Shown in pieces: positions 7,724 through 15,314 of a stretch of 64,000 nt of DNA (position 1 is the first letter of the stretch; each line of letters starts with the position of its first letter). Source of the DNA: Amarolinea aalborgensis (GTDB taxonomy: Bacteria > Chloroflexota > Anaerolineae > SSC4 > Amarolineaceae); assembly GCF_900491745.1 (NCBI RefSeq), contig NZ_UETR01000003.1:62001-126000 (forward strand), written 5' to 3'. Under the pieces are notes generated by a model. It was not told the origin of the DNA. It saw only the letters and a list, made by a program, of their open reading frames with translations, and did no database searches. The translations under genes were made by a program, and so were the position numbers.

Positions 7724-9109
7724 ATGTCCCTGACCCCGCGTCGTTCCGTTCGCTGCATGAAAGGAGTCTGTTGTCATGACCCGTTGGCCTTCCTCATCGT
7801 TCCATCGCTCTTCAGGGCGCCTTCCTATCCCGCGACCGACGGCGCGCCCGCGGCTGGTCGTTCATCTGCTGGTTGTTTGCAGCCTGCTGACCTCAGCGGC
7901 TCGACTGAGACTTCGGCGAGCGGCTCGACTGAGATTTCGGCGAGCTCAGTCGAGCCGCTCGCCGAAGTCGGCGCGGCGACGGCCAGCTTCGCCTATGACG
8001 CCGACGGCAATCGCATCAAGAGCGTGCTGAACGGCGAGACGATCACCTACGTCGGCAGCTTGTACGAGAAGAAGGTGGTCGGCAGCGCGACGACGCACAC
8101 GAAATACTACACCTTCGGCGGCCGGCGCATCGCGGTGCGTGTGGCGGGGATACTCTCTTGGCTGCTGAGCGATCACCTGGGCAGCACCACAGTCACCGCG
8201 GACGGCGTCAGCGGGGTGCGCACCGCGGAACTGTGGTACAAACCCTGGGGCGAGTCACGCGGCACGCCCTTCGGCGCGACGCCGACGACGTACCGGTTCA
8301 CGGGTCAACGCGAGGATGCGAGCATCGGTCTGTACTTCTACAACGCGAGATACTACGATCCGACGTTGGGACGGTTCATCAGTGCGGATACGATCGTGCC
8401 GCAGCCGGGGAATCCAGCGGCACCGAACCGGTACGCCTACACGGCGAATAATCCGGTCAAGTACAATGATCCTACTGGGCACCGTTTTGAGTGCGGCGTG
8501 CAAGGCGGGGAATGTAGTAACGATACCTACTATACCGGCTTCAGCGTCCTTGATCGCCGCCCCTGGGTGCAGGCTTACCTGGCTGATCAAATGGATGGCC
8601 GCCACTTCGGAGAAATCATCCTTGCCGGTATCCTTGGCAATGCTATTGGCAATTTTGTCGGACAAGCGGTCGGTGACTTGTTTTGCATTGGCGCTCCACA
8701 AGTTCAAGTGGGCGCTGGACAGTCGAGTTTTAGGGCTAGTGATGCCGTTGGCGATCCTGGTTTCGGCCCTACTGCTTTACCTTCAACCGCGCGATTACTA
8801 CCGAGTAATGAGGTTAGGCAGTGGTACAGCGATCAGGCAGGAAAGATCGACACAAGCGGGCCTCCCACTCGCGAGCTGGCGGAACAAGTGCATGCACAGC
8901 GAAATGCACTTAAGGTACAAGCTCGGTCTATGATGGTGGATCAAGCAGCAGCATCGCAACTTGACAAAGACTTCCCAATCCGAGACTTTACGTACTATGT
9001 GAATAAGTACAGCGCACAAGGCTACACAGGTACGGAGTTATGGAAACGTATTATTCAGGGAAGCGTAACACCCAATCAAGCTGTCAATGACAGATTCGGC
9101 ATTAAATAA
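7724..9109 (+). CDS. Truncated Rhs cassette 1: Rhs core tip plus unique C-terminal (toxin-like) domain
   Basis: The recognisable part starts near 7975 with SFAYDADGNRIKSVLNG and runs through LSDHLGSTTVTADG, FTGQREDASIGLYFYNARYY and NRYAYTANNPVKYNDPTGH, the conserved end of an Rhs core. After that border about 210 unique residues follow, with a Gly/Ala-rich helix (GILGNAIGNFVGQAVG) and a polar C-terminus (LPSNEVRQWYSDQ, ELAEQVHAQRNALKVQAR, GYTGTELWKRIIQGS) that recalls tips of other Rhs proteins; I cannot name a toxin family. The repeat-rich N-terminal body of a full Rhs protein is absent. A different frame at 7776 starts with a good ribosome site and encodes a signal-peptide-like segment (LVVHLLVVCSLLTSAA), then is cut off by repeats at 7896. 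The gene is therefore probably the two ends of a deleted Rhs gene, and its true start is doubtful. Confidence 0.75.
   Translation: MSLTPRRSVRCMKGVCCHDPLAFLIVPSLFRAPSYPATDGAPAAGRSSAGCLQPADLSGSTETSASGSTEISASSVEPLAEVGAATASFAYDADGNRIKSVLNGETITYVGSLYEKKVVGSATTHTKYYTFGGRRIAVRVAGILSWLLSDHLGSTTVTADGVSGVRTAELWYKPWGESRGTPFGATPTTYRFTGQREDASIGLYFYNARYYDPTLGRFISADTIVPQPGNPAAPNRYAYTANNPVKYNDPTGHRFECGVQGGECSNDTYYTGFSVLDRRPWVQAYLADQMDGRHFGEIILAGILGNAIGNFVGQAVGDLFCIGAPQVQVGAGQSSFRASDAVGDPGFGPTALPSTARLLPSNEVRQWYSDQAGKIDTSGPPTRELAEQVHAQRNALKVQARSMMVDQAAASQLDKDFPIRDFTYYVNKYSAQGYTGTELWKRIIQGSVTPNQAVNDRFGIK
7896..7967. repeat. Palindromic repeat, one and a half copies, at the Rhs deletion joint
   Basis: A complete 39-bp palindrome occupies 7920-7958 with 14-bp arms (GCGGCTCGACTGAG and its complement); a half copy precedes it (7896-7920) and another half-like tail (CTCGCCGAAGT) follows. 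The 39-mer matches the one inside pabB (48984-49022) except for one base in the loop. Confidence 0.85.
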
Positions 9110-9128
9110 TGATTACTGGAGGTTCATA

Positions 9129-9353
9129 ATGGATGTTATCTCCGCCTTATTCGAAGAACGAATTGTCTGGCATTCGGTGGAACCAGAAGGAGAAGGGCCG
9201 GAATACTACGCTTACATAGACGGCGCCAAATGCGAGATCCGCATGAATGATTTCCCAGACGAGTCACTGTTTACCCTTAGGTTCCAGGGGCAATCGCTCA
9301 ATATCGATAATCGCCCTTCAACATGGGTGTTTCCATTTGATCAAGACCATTGA
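9129..9353 (+). CDS. Small candidate immunity protein for Rhs cassette 1
   Basis: The 74-residue protein starts at ATG 9129 behind a good ribosome site (GGAGG at 9118-9122), 19 bases after the Rhs stop. It is acidic, lacks a signal peptide or membrane segment, and has no family that I recognise (motifs: FEERIVWHSVEP, YYAYIDGAKCEIRMND). Its place directly after a unique Rhs tip is the usual position of an immunity gene in polymorphic toxin systems; the role is inferred from position only. Confidence 0.6.
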   Translation: MDVISALFEERIVWHSVEPEGEGPEYYAYIDGAKCEIRMNDFPDESLFTLRFQGQSLNIDNRPSTWVFPFDQDH

Positions 9354-9510
9354 ACCGGAGAAATAGTCAAAGCATGTGTGTACCCAGAATTGATCAGTAT
9401 CAATAGGCCTGAGACAACTCGCTGACAAGGTCATCGTGCAAATTTACACCACTCGCTATCGGTAACAACGCTACACCCTGACCTACGACGCCGAGAACCG
9501 GCTGACGGCG

Positions 9511-10680
9511 ATGTCCGGGGGCGTCACGGCGAGTTACGTGTATGATGGCGATGGCAACCGGGTCAAGGAGACCATCGCTGGCGTCACGCGCGTCTTCATC
9601 GGCAACTATTACGAAGTAGACAACGGCGTCGTCAAGAAGTATTATGACGCCGGTTCGGTGCTCGTGGCGGAGAACAGCGGCGGCGCGCTCTACTACCTGC
9701 TGACCGATCATCTCGGCTCCACGGCGCTGACCCTGGACAGCGCGGGGAATCGGCTGAACACCAACACCGAGATCAGGTACTATCCCTACGGCGCGCCGCG
9801 TTACACGGCCGGCGCGACGCCGACGACCTTCAACTTCACGGGTCAGCGGCGGGACAGCGGATCGGGGTTGCTGTATTATGGGGCACGCTGGTATGATCCA
9901 GTCATCGGGCGGTTCATCCAGGCGGATACGATCGTGCCGCAGCCGGGCAATCCGCAGAGCTTGAATCGGTACAGCTATGTCGGAAACCAACCGCTCAGGT
10001 TCACAGATCCCAGCGGCCACGCAGCGATCTGTGGAACGAGCGCAGATGGGGGTTGTGGCGACACAGACGTCCTCCACACCATTGAAATGCAACTGCTGCG
10101 AGGAAGACTGGACCCGATCGGCGCCAAGCAAGCGTACTATCAGTATTACCGGACGCATCCAGGAGAAAGCGTCGGTGCCTATCAGCCAATCAAATCAACC
10201 GAAGAATTCAACGGAATCATCTCGACCGGATATGCGCAAGCTCAAGCGGAGTTAGGCGTAGCGAACCTCGGTGGGTTAGCATTGGGTGCAGCGACCACCA
10301 ATGGCGTAATCTTCGAGGCGATGTCTGGTTATGGCGGGAATGCAGCTCACGGGATTGGAGTCTTGGCGGCCAGTGGGGTGCTTGGAAGCAGTACAATACT
10401 AAAGCGTGCCTTCAGGAGCGAACAGGATCGATTCTTAAGAAAGAGCGAAACCGGGTTATCGGTTCACATTGGTGCGACCGATGAACAGATCTCAACACAC
10501 CTGCAGGGTGACATATTGACAGTGACGCACAGTGAGGTTCGTGACCTGGGAATGGCAGTCGTCAAGACAGATGGAACGATCCCAGAATTGGTTCCATACC
10601 ACCACGAGATTGTGCAAGGTCCAGGACAGACATGGAACCAGTTCAAGAACGCTCTCAAGGGTTTATTGTGGAGGAAATAG
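9511..10680 (+). CDS. Truncated Rhs cassette 2 with unique C-terminal domain
   Basis: Rhs similarity begins just before the chosen ATG (YTLTYDAENRL from about 9469, right after an in-frame stop), so only the core end remains. Core motifs: SYVYDGDGNRVKETIAG, YYLLTDHLGSTALTLD, FTGQRRDSGSGLLYYGARWY, NRYSYVGNQPLRFTDPSGH. The core differs clearly from cassettes 1, 3 and 4, so it comes from another Rhs parent. The unique tip of about 220 residues has an Ala/Gly-rich middle (VANLGGLALGAATTNG) and a polar end (FRSEQDRFLRKSETGLSVHIG, VPYHHEIVQGPGQTWNQF). No toxin family is recognised. The probable immunity gene starts three bases after the stop. Confidence 0.75.
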   Translation: MSGGVTASYVYDGDGNRVKETIAGVTRVFIGNYYEVDNGVVKKYYDAGSVLVAENSGGALYYLLTDHLGSTALTLDSAGNRLNTNTEIRYYPYGAPRYTAGATPTTFNFTGQRRDSGSGLLYYGARWYDPVIGRFIQADTIVPQPGNPQSLNRYSYVGNQPLRFTDPSGHAAICGTSADGGCGDTDVLHTIEMQLLRGRLDPIGAKQAYYQYYRTHPGESVGAYQPIKSTEEFNGIISTGYAQAQAELGVANLGGLALGAATTNGVIFEAMSGYGGNAAHGIGVLAASGVLGSSTILKRAFRSEQDRFLRKSETGLSVHIGATDEQISTHLQGDILTVTHSEVRDLGMAVVKTDGTIPELVPYHHEIVQGPGQTWNQFKNALKGLLWRK

Positions 10681-10683
10681 TCA

Positions 10684-11316
10684 ATGTGGCATTTACTTGA
10701 TCAAGCCCCAGATGGATTCGACACTGGTTTCTTGGAGTGGCTGCGAGGAACCGAGGACTCTCTGTCAGTCTCTTTTGCAGACTGGCGTCCATCAGACGTG
10801 GAAACGCAGGAGTTGGAGCGAGTGATACATCGGACGGGCCAAGGAGTTCCTAGTGATTTGCAAATCTATTATATGCACGCCTATCCCTTCGATGGTGTGA
10901 AGAATGCAGCGTCATTATGGGCAGAACGGATCGAGCGATTTACGAGAATCTGGGTCGAACGGCAGAGATGTGAGGACTGGACAGCGGACCAGGAAGACAA
11001 TCTATCATCTTCAATACCTGTTCTCTGGCCTGTAGACTGTTTTCGTCAATACGATACGGTGGCATTCCTTACTGAACGGGGCGACCTGGCGGTGATCCAT
11101 ATCGACGCATTGTCAGCCAAGGCGACACCTGTGGCTATGGGTCTTAGGAACTACTTCCTGACCCAAATAGCGCTGCAAATACTTGCAGATGAGCTGAATG
11201 TTGAACCCAACTGGGACAGGCTGTGTTCACACCCGGCAATCGCTTCGCTTTCGCGATGGCCTGTTGTTAATCCACCGCGCCACATATGCTTGGAAGCGGG
11301 ACTTGCAAGTCAATGA
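10684..11316 (+). CDS. Candidate immunity protein for Rhs cassette 2 (possibly SUKH-like)
   Basis: The 210-residue soluble protein starts three bases after the stop of Rhs cassette 2, which implies cotranscription and coupling. The stretch QGVPSDLQIYYMHAYPFDG is reminiscent of the SMI1/KNR4 (SUKH) immunity superfamily, but the match is loose and I give it as a possibility only. No signal peptide or membrane helix is seen, which would suit a toxin acting in the cytoplasm. The IS481-type element begins 20 bases after the stop. Confidence 0.6.
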   Translation: MWHLLDQAPDGFDTGFLEWLRGTEDSLSVSFADWRPSDVETQELERVIHRTGQGVPSDLQIYYMHAYPFDGVKNAASLWAERIERFTRIWVERQRCEDWTADQEDNLSSSIPVLWPVDCFRQYDTVAFLTERGDLAVIHIDALSAKATPVAMGLRNYFLTQIALQILADELNVEPNWDRLCSHPAIASLSRWPVVNPPRHICLEAGLASQ

Positions 11317-11335
11317 GAGATCGCTAACAGGTAGC

Positions 11336-12861
11336 TGTCAACCTTCAGGACATCGTAGAATGAAGTGATGCACATTAACAACCATGAACCTTCAGGACAT
11401 CGTAGAAAAACACCGGGAGAGAACCGCTTTGGCGAGGTTGCCGAGTCGAGTGCGCCAAGACGGTGAGTCATCCGAGTGTCGGGACGGTGGAGCAGTTTGT
11501 TGTACCGGGTTCCTGATTGGAAAGGGATGCTCGGCCAGGCAAAGACGTTGGCTGACATCTGGTGCGGTGTCGTAGACACGCAGCGTAGCGGTTCGAGCCG
11601 TGATGGCGAGCGTGACCCATACGCCCTGATCAGGCTGCGCTGCGGGGACATCCCACTTCAGATTGAGGACGGAGACGGTGCGTTCTTGAGTGACCCGACG
11701 GATGAAGTGCACTTCGCCGACGCTGACAGGCAAGGGGGTTAGCACTCGAAAGCCGGTCGGCAAAGTCCGGATGGGGGTGGCAAAATGCAGTTCGGCCGGA
11801 GAGCATCCATTCAAGGCCGAATGGTGTTGGCTGCTCCGATAGCTGGTGAAGAAGATCGCCGAATGCGTGCGCACGGCGGTAAGGTCGGGTAGTTGCACTT
11901 TGTCCCACACATTTTGGCCGTAGTCTTGATGGAAGCGTTCGACAAAGGCATTGCTCTCTGGGTGGTAGACTGGCGAGAAGACCAGTTGTGTGCCAACCAG
12001 CAGGGCCAGACGCACCACTTTACCGAAGACGGCTGGATGAGTAAACCCGCCGCTGAAACAGCTTTCGTTATCTACCTGCGTGTACGTGGGGATGCCCAAC
12101 TCCTGCCAGACGTGGAGCAGAAAGGATGCGGCATCTCCGGAGCGCTTAGTCAAGTGCTGCTCCCCGTGTGGATAGCGCGAAACCACATCAAGCGCATTGA
12201 AACAGGACACGAGGTCACCCCCGGTTAGGTAGCGGGGAAAGATGTCGACCTGGATCAACTCGTGCGGATGCAGCGGACGTACATGCGGATAGATAATCTC
12301 CACGGACTCGGCTGGGTGATAAGGTCGCGTCATGCCGGCCAGGTGTAACACGCGCTCTATGCTGCTCACACCAGGTAGCGGCCTCATGCCTTTCTGCCGC
12401 AATCGAGATCGAACCGCATGGGCGCCAATGTATGACAGCTTGTCCGGTTCGTTGGCCTCAGCCTCAAGTTCGCTGCGAGCTTGCCGAATCGCCTGGCACG
12501 TCACTTGCGAGAGCCGCGTCGGCTGTCGTTTCGGCACCCTCGACTGCTCTTCCAGGGCATGCCAGTCGGCTTCCGCCAGATACCGCTTCCACCATTTGTA
12601 GACCCAGGCCAAAGATCGTTTCAGTTCTTCGGCCGTTTCAGCGGGCGTCTTTCCACTGCGCAGCAGATGAATCGCAGCTTTGCAGTCAGCGTTGTCGAAT
12701 TGTGTCATGATCCACCTTCTTTACCTTACGTCCCGTTTGGGTGAATCGTAACACCGTCGCCCGAATTCTACGATGTCCTGAAGGTTTGGTTGTTAAGGAA
12801 CTTTCCACGATGTCTTGAAGGTTTGACCATTAGCCTTTCTACGATGTCCTGAAGGTTGACA
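11336..12861. mobile_element. IS481-type insertion sequence, 1526 bp, complete
   Basis: Perfect 25-bp terminal inverted repeats begin TGTCAACCTTCAGGACATCG at the left (11336-11360), with the complement at 12837-12861. A 6-bp target duplication GGTAGC flanks it (11330-11335 and 12862-12867). Inner copies of the 21-bp repeat lie at 11387-11407 on the left and at 12803-12823 and 12766-12786 on the right. One transposase gene fills the interior. It sits in the gap after Rhs cassette 2 and disrupts no visible gene. Confidence 0.93.
11392..12708 (-). CDS. IS481-family DDE transposase
   Basis: The 438-residue protein has an N-terminal helix-turn-helix (TPAETAEELKRSLAWVYKWW, residues 21-40) that should bind the repeat ends, and an integrase-type core with likely catalytic residues Asp155 (IQVDIFP), Asp213 (YTQVDNESCF) and Glu257 (ESNAFVERFH), the order and spacing of the IS481/retroviral-integrase fold. 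A C-terminal beta-rich segment follows. A ribosome site (GAAGGTGG) precedes the ATG at 12708. The frame is uninterrupted and both ends of the element are intact, so it may still be active. Its C-terminus overlaps the inner left repeat. Confidence 0.93.
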   Translation of the reverse strand: MTQFDNADCKAAIHLLRSGKTPAETAEELKRSLAWVYKWWKRYLAEADWHALEEQSRVPKRQPTRLSQVTCQAIRQARSELEAEANEPDKLSYIGAHAVRSRLRQKGMRPLPGVSSIERVLHLAGMTRPYHPAESVEIIYPHVRPLHPHELIQVDIFPRYLTGGDLVSCFNALDVVSRYPHGEQHLTKRSGDAASFLLHVWQELGIPTYTQVDNESCFSGGFTHPAVFGKVVRLALLVGTQLVFSPVYHPESNAFVERFHQDYGQNVWDKVQLPDLTAVRTHSAIFFTSYRSSQHHSALNGCSPAELHFATPIRTLPTGFRVLTPLPVSVGEVHFIRRVTQERTVSVLNLKWDVPAAQPDQGVWVTLAITARTATLRVYDTAPDVSQRLCLAEHPFPIRNPVQQTAPPSRHSDDSPSWRTRLGNLAKAVLSRCFSTMS

Positions 12862-13015
12862 GGTAGCGAGTATCCGTCTCAAGTTGGGCTTCGCGCCCTG
12901 CGACGTTGGCCCGGTGTAGCAAAACACCTTCGCGTGCGGCTACACCTCCACGATCTACACCGCTCAGACCCATGGTGCCAATGAAGGCTGAGACAGTTCA
13001 AAGGTCAGACGTAGT

Positions 13016-14101
13016 GTGCAACAGGTGGGCGGTCAGCGCATCGTGTTGCGTGTGGCGGGGATAGTCTCCTGGCTGCTGAGCGATCACCTGGGCAGCACCG
13101 CAGTTACCGCGGATGGCGTCAGCGGGGTGCGCACCGCGGAACTGTGGTACAAGCCCTGGGGCGAGTCACGCGGCACGCCTTTCGGCGCGACGCCGACGAC
13201 GTACCGGTTCACGGGTCAACGCGAGGATGCGAGCATCGGTCTGTACTTCTACAACGCGAGATACTACGACCCGGCGCTGGGGCGGTTCACTCAGGCCGAT
13301 ACAATCGTGCCGCAGCCGGGGAATCCGCAGGCGCTCAATAGATACTCGTACACGGTGAACAATCCCGTCAAGTTTGTAGATCCCAGCGGCCATATACCAT
13401 GCTATGGTGATGGACCAGATGAGTGCAGTTGGGCGGGATACAAGGATCAACCTGCAGGCGCTCGACGTCATTCGTTGCGTGGGTATGCACGATTCCTAGA
13501 GAAACAAGTCACAGTCGGCGAAATGACAGCGCTCGATGCGGTGATCGATTTGTGGGGATTTGCTGGCTTGTATGGCAAAGACGCTGTTACTACCTCGGAT
13601 GATGTCAGTTACACCCTGGTAGGGAGCGGCGGCACGTTCACTCTCCTAGGTGGATTTTTGCTGAAAGGTAAAGAGTTTCTTGGCGGCGCGTCACTCAACT
13701 TGCCGAACTTCGGGGATACCGGTTTCAATCCGAACTACCAAGATGGTCATAACCAGCCGTATCACTTTTGGGCGAATGTCAACACGACCGCTCAAGGCGG
13801 AAATCTTGGCAAAGGTATTGGCTTAGTCGCCAATGTCGTACATGAGATGGCGGATCCGACGGAGGCGCTTAAGACACCTCAGGAGCGCGGAACATCTTGG
13901 GAAGATTACTTCCTTTCCTTGAAAGGGATGGAGATGGGCCAAATGTTGCGTTCTGGTGAACTCACCGTTGACCAGGCTGGCGGTTGGATGCGGGCTAACC
14001 TCAGCGCGCCGGCCGGGCCAGCCTATGACTTCTGGAAATCTACCGGCACGAACTGGTGGCCGTCCGTCTGGATGCAGCGAGCGGTTGATCTTTTCCGTTG
14101 A
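13016..14101 (+). CDS. Truncated Rhs cassette 3 with unique C-terminal domain
   Basis: Similarity to cassettes 1 and 4 starts abruptly at about 13022 (VGGQRIVLRVAGIVSWLLSD), so even less of the Rhs core is left; the GTG at 13016 may be only an apparent start. The core (LGSTAVTADG, FTGQREDASIGLYFYNARYY, NRYSYTVNNPVKFVDPSGH) is almost identical in DNA to cassettes 1 and 4. The unique tip (about 235 residues) contains DGHNQPYHFWANVNT and GKGIGLVANVVHEMADP; the His-rich first motif and the HE pair might be catalytic, but I know no family for it. A lipoprotein gene follows behind a strong ribosome site. Confidence 0.75.
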   Translation: MQQVGGQRIVLRVAGIVSWLLSDHLGSTAVTADGVSGVRTAELWYKPWGESRGTPFGATPTTYRFTGQREDASIGLYFYNARYYDPALGRFTQADTIVPQPGNPQALNRYSYTVNNPVKFVDPSGHIPCYGDGPDECSWAGYKDQPAGARRHSLRGYARFLEKQVTVGEMTALDAVIDLWGFAGLYGKDAVTTSDDVSYTLVGSGGTFTLLGGFLLKGKEFLGGASLNLPNFGDTGFNPNYQDGHNQPYHFWANVNTTAQGGNLGKGIGLVANVVHEMADPTEALKTPQERGTSWEDYFLSLKGMEMGQMLRSGELTVDQAGGWMRANLSAPAGPAYDFWKSTGTNWWPSVWMQRAVDLFR

Positions 14102-14112
14102 GGAGGCGAGCC

Positions 14113-14682
14113 ATGCCACAATTACGCTATCTTAAGTCGTCTACGTTCTCGGCTGGGGACAAAGTCAGATCGGCGCTGTGTGGCTTGATATGTGTCATGT
14201 TTCTGGCTGGATGCGGGCTTGCGCAGATTCCAGACAGCATCCACCGTTACGAGACCCGTCAGGCGGCGCGCTATCCCTGGACCGTCAAAGCAATAGATGA
14301 GGAGCATAAAGCCAAACTGTGCCAGGCGCTGCGGCTGAAGTCAAATGACCTTTTCTGTCAAGCCGAAACACGCGTGACGACGACCGAGCTCATGCAGACT
14401 GTGCAGCAGCGGTTTCCCGTAAATCGGACAACATATTCTGAGGTCGCGACTGCTTTGCAGGACTTTCCGGTAGTAGTCGAGGAATCCAAGTCACCGACGG
14501 GTATGGTGACAGGAAGAAGATATGCGTATCTGCTGGCCCAGTTCCGCGGGTTCTGTACTTACTTTGAGGTTAACTTGGACACACATACCGTCCATAGAAT
14601 CTACAACACAAAGGCACCAGGCCTCTCTGACGGGCCAATTCCTGAGGTGTGTGGTCCTGCGATACGATCTGCGCTGCCGTAG
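14113..14682 (+). CDS. Lipoprotein, candidate immunity protein for Rhs cassette 3
   Basis: ATG at 14113 follows a strong GAGGAGG site; a longer frame to 14098 overlaps the Rhs stop and is less likely. The 189-residue product has a basic N-region, a hydrophobic stretch (ALCGLICVMFLAGCG) and a lipobox LAGC with Cys near residue 34, so it should be anchored outside the cytoplasmic membrane. The mature part has several cysteines (LCQALRLKSNDLFCQAETR, FRGFCTYFEV) and no family that I recognise. An outward-facing lipoprotein next to a unique Rhs tip fits an immunity protein against a toxin acting at the cell surface; this is inference. Confidence 0.68.
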   Translation: MPQLRYLKSSTFSAGDKVRSALCGLICVMFLAGCGLAQIPDSIHRYETRQAARYPWTVKAIDEEHKAKLCQALRLKSNDLFCQAETRVTTTELMQTVQQRFPVNRTTYSEVATALQDFPVVVEESKSPTGMVTGRRYAYLLAQFRGFCTYFEVNLDTHTVHRIYNTKAPGLSDGPIPEVCGPAIRSALP

Positions 14683-14690
14683 TGTCAGGT

Positions 14691-15314
14691 GTGAGCTTGC
14701 GACGACATAGATTTCTGAGAACTCTCGTTAGTTCAGTACATAGCCAGGAACCGATCAAGGAAGATAGGCTACCGCAAATCCACCTGCTGTGCGCTGTTAG
14801 CTTCACAATAGCCGGGGTAGGGTGGTTGTTGGTCAAGGGGCCAACCCAGGTGATCCGAGGAACTGTGCCGCTGGACATTGAAGCTCCTTTCAGCTATATG
14901 GTGATGGCCTTTCCTTTTCTAGGGATCTTGGTGGCTGATGCTCTCGCCCTATGGAAGTTGGCGACGAAGTGGGCCAGCTTGGTTCTGATACTACAAGTGG
15001 GCTGCATCTGTTTCCTTTCCATAGTGCGCTTGACGTATCGCCTGCCCATCAGTGGACACGTACTGCTGATTGCATTCTTCATACTATACTCGCTCGGCAC
15101 AAGGCGAGCTCTCGTGAGGACCATAGAGACTCTAGTCGCAGTGGTAGCCTTCTGTGTGCTGCTGGCTACGAAGCTGATCGCCTGGAGCGATTGGCAGACG
15201 CCAGCGGTCGCGCTGGCTGTCGCCGTCACACTGTGGATGAGCGGCAACATAGGTGGCCGAGCACTGGACATGGTCGGCAGACGTACCCGAGATAGATCTG
15301 GCAGCGCTGGATAG
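14691..15314 (+). CDS. Multi-pass membrane protein of unknown function in Rhs cassette 3
   Basis: About 207 residues from a GTG at 14691, nine bases after the lipoprotein stop; a longer frame reaches 14649 inside that gene. Five or six hydrophobic segments are visible (LLCAVSFTIAGVGWLLV, FSYMVMAFPFLGILVADAL, LVLILQVGCICFLSIV, VLLIAFFILYSLG, LVAVVAFCVLLATKLIA, AVALAVAVTLWM). No family is recognised. It may be a second immunity component for cassette 3 or the leftover immunity gene of a lost cassette. Its end overlaps the frame assigned to cassette 4, whose real start is probably further on. Confidence 0.55.
   Translation: MSLRRHRFLRTLVSSVHSQEPIKEDRLPQIHLLCAVSFTIAGVGWLLVKGPTQVIRGTVPLDIEAPFSYMVMAFPFLGILVADALALWKLATKWASLVLILQVGCICFLSIVRLTYRLPISGHVLLIAFFILYSLGTRRALVRTIETLVAVVAFCVLLATKLIAWSDWQTPAVALAVAVTLWMSGNIGGRALDMVGRRTRDRSGSAG

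Noticed and set aside
11336..12861. Repeated 21-bp units at both sides of 11.4-12.8 kb, considered as a CRISPR-like or iteron array.
   Set aside because: The copies are inverted around a transposase gene and flanked by a 6-bp duplication, so they are IS ends.
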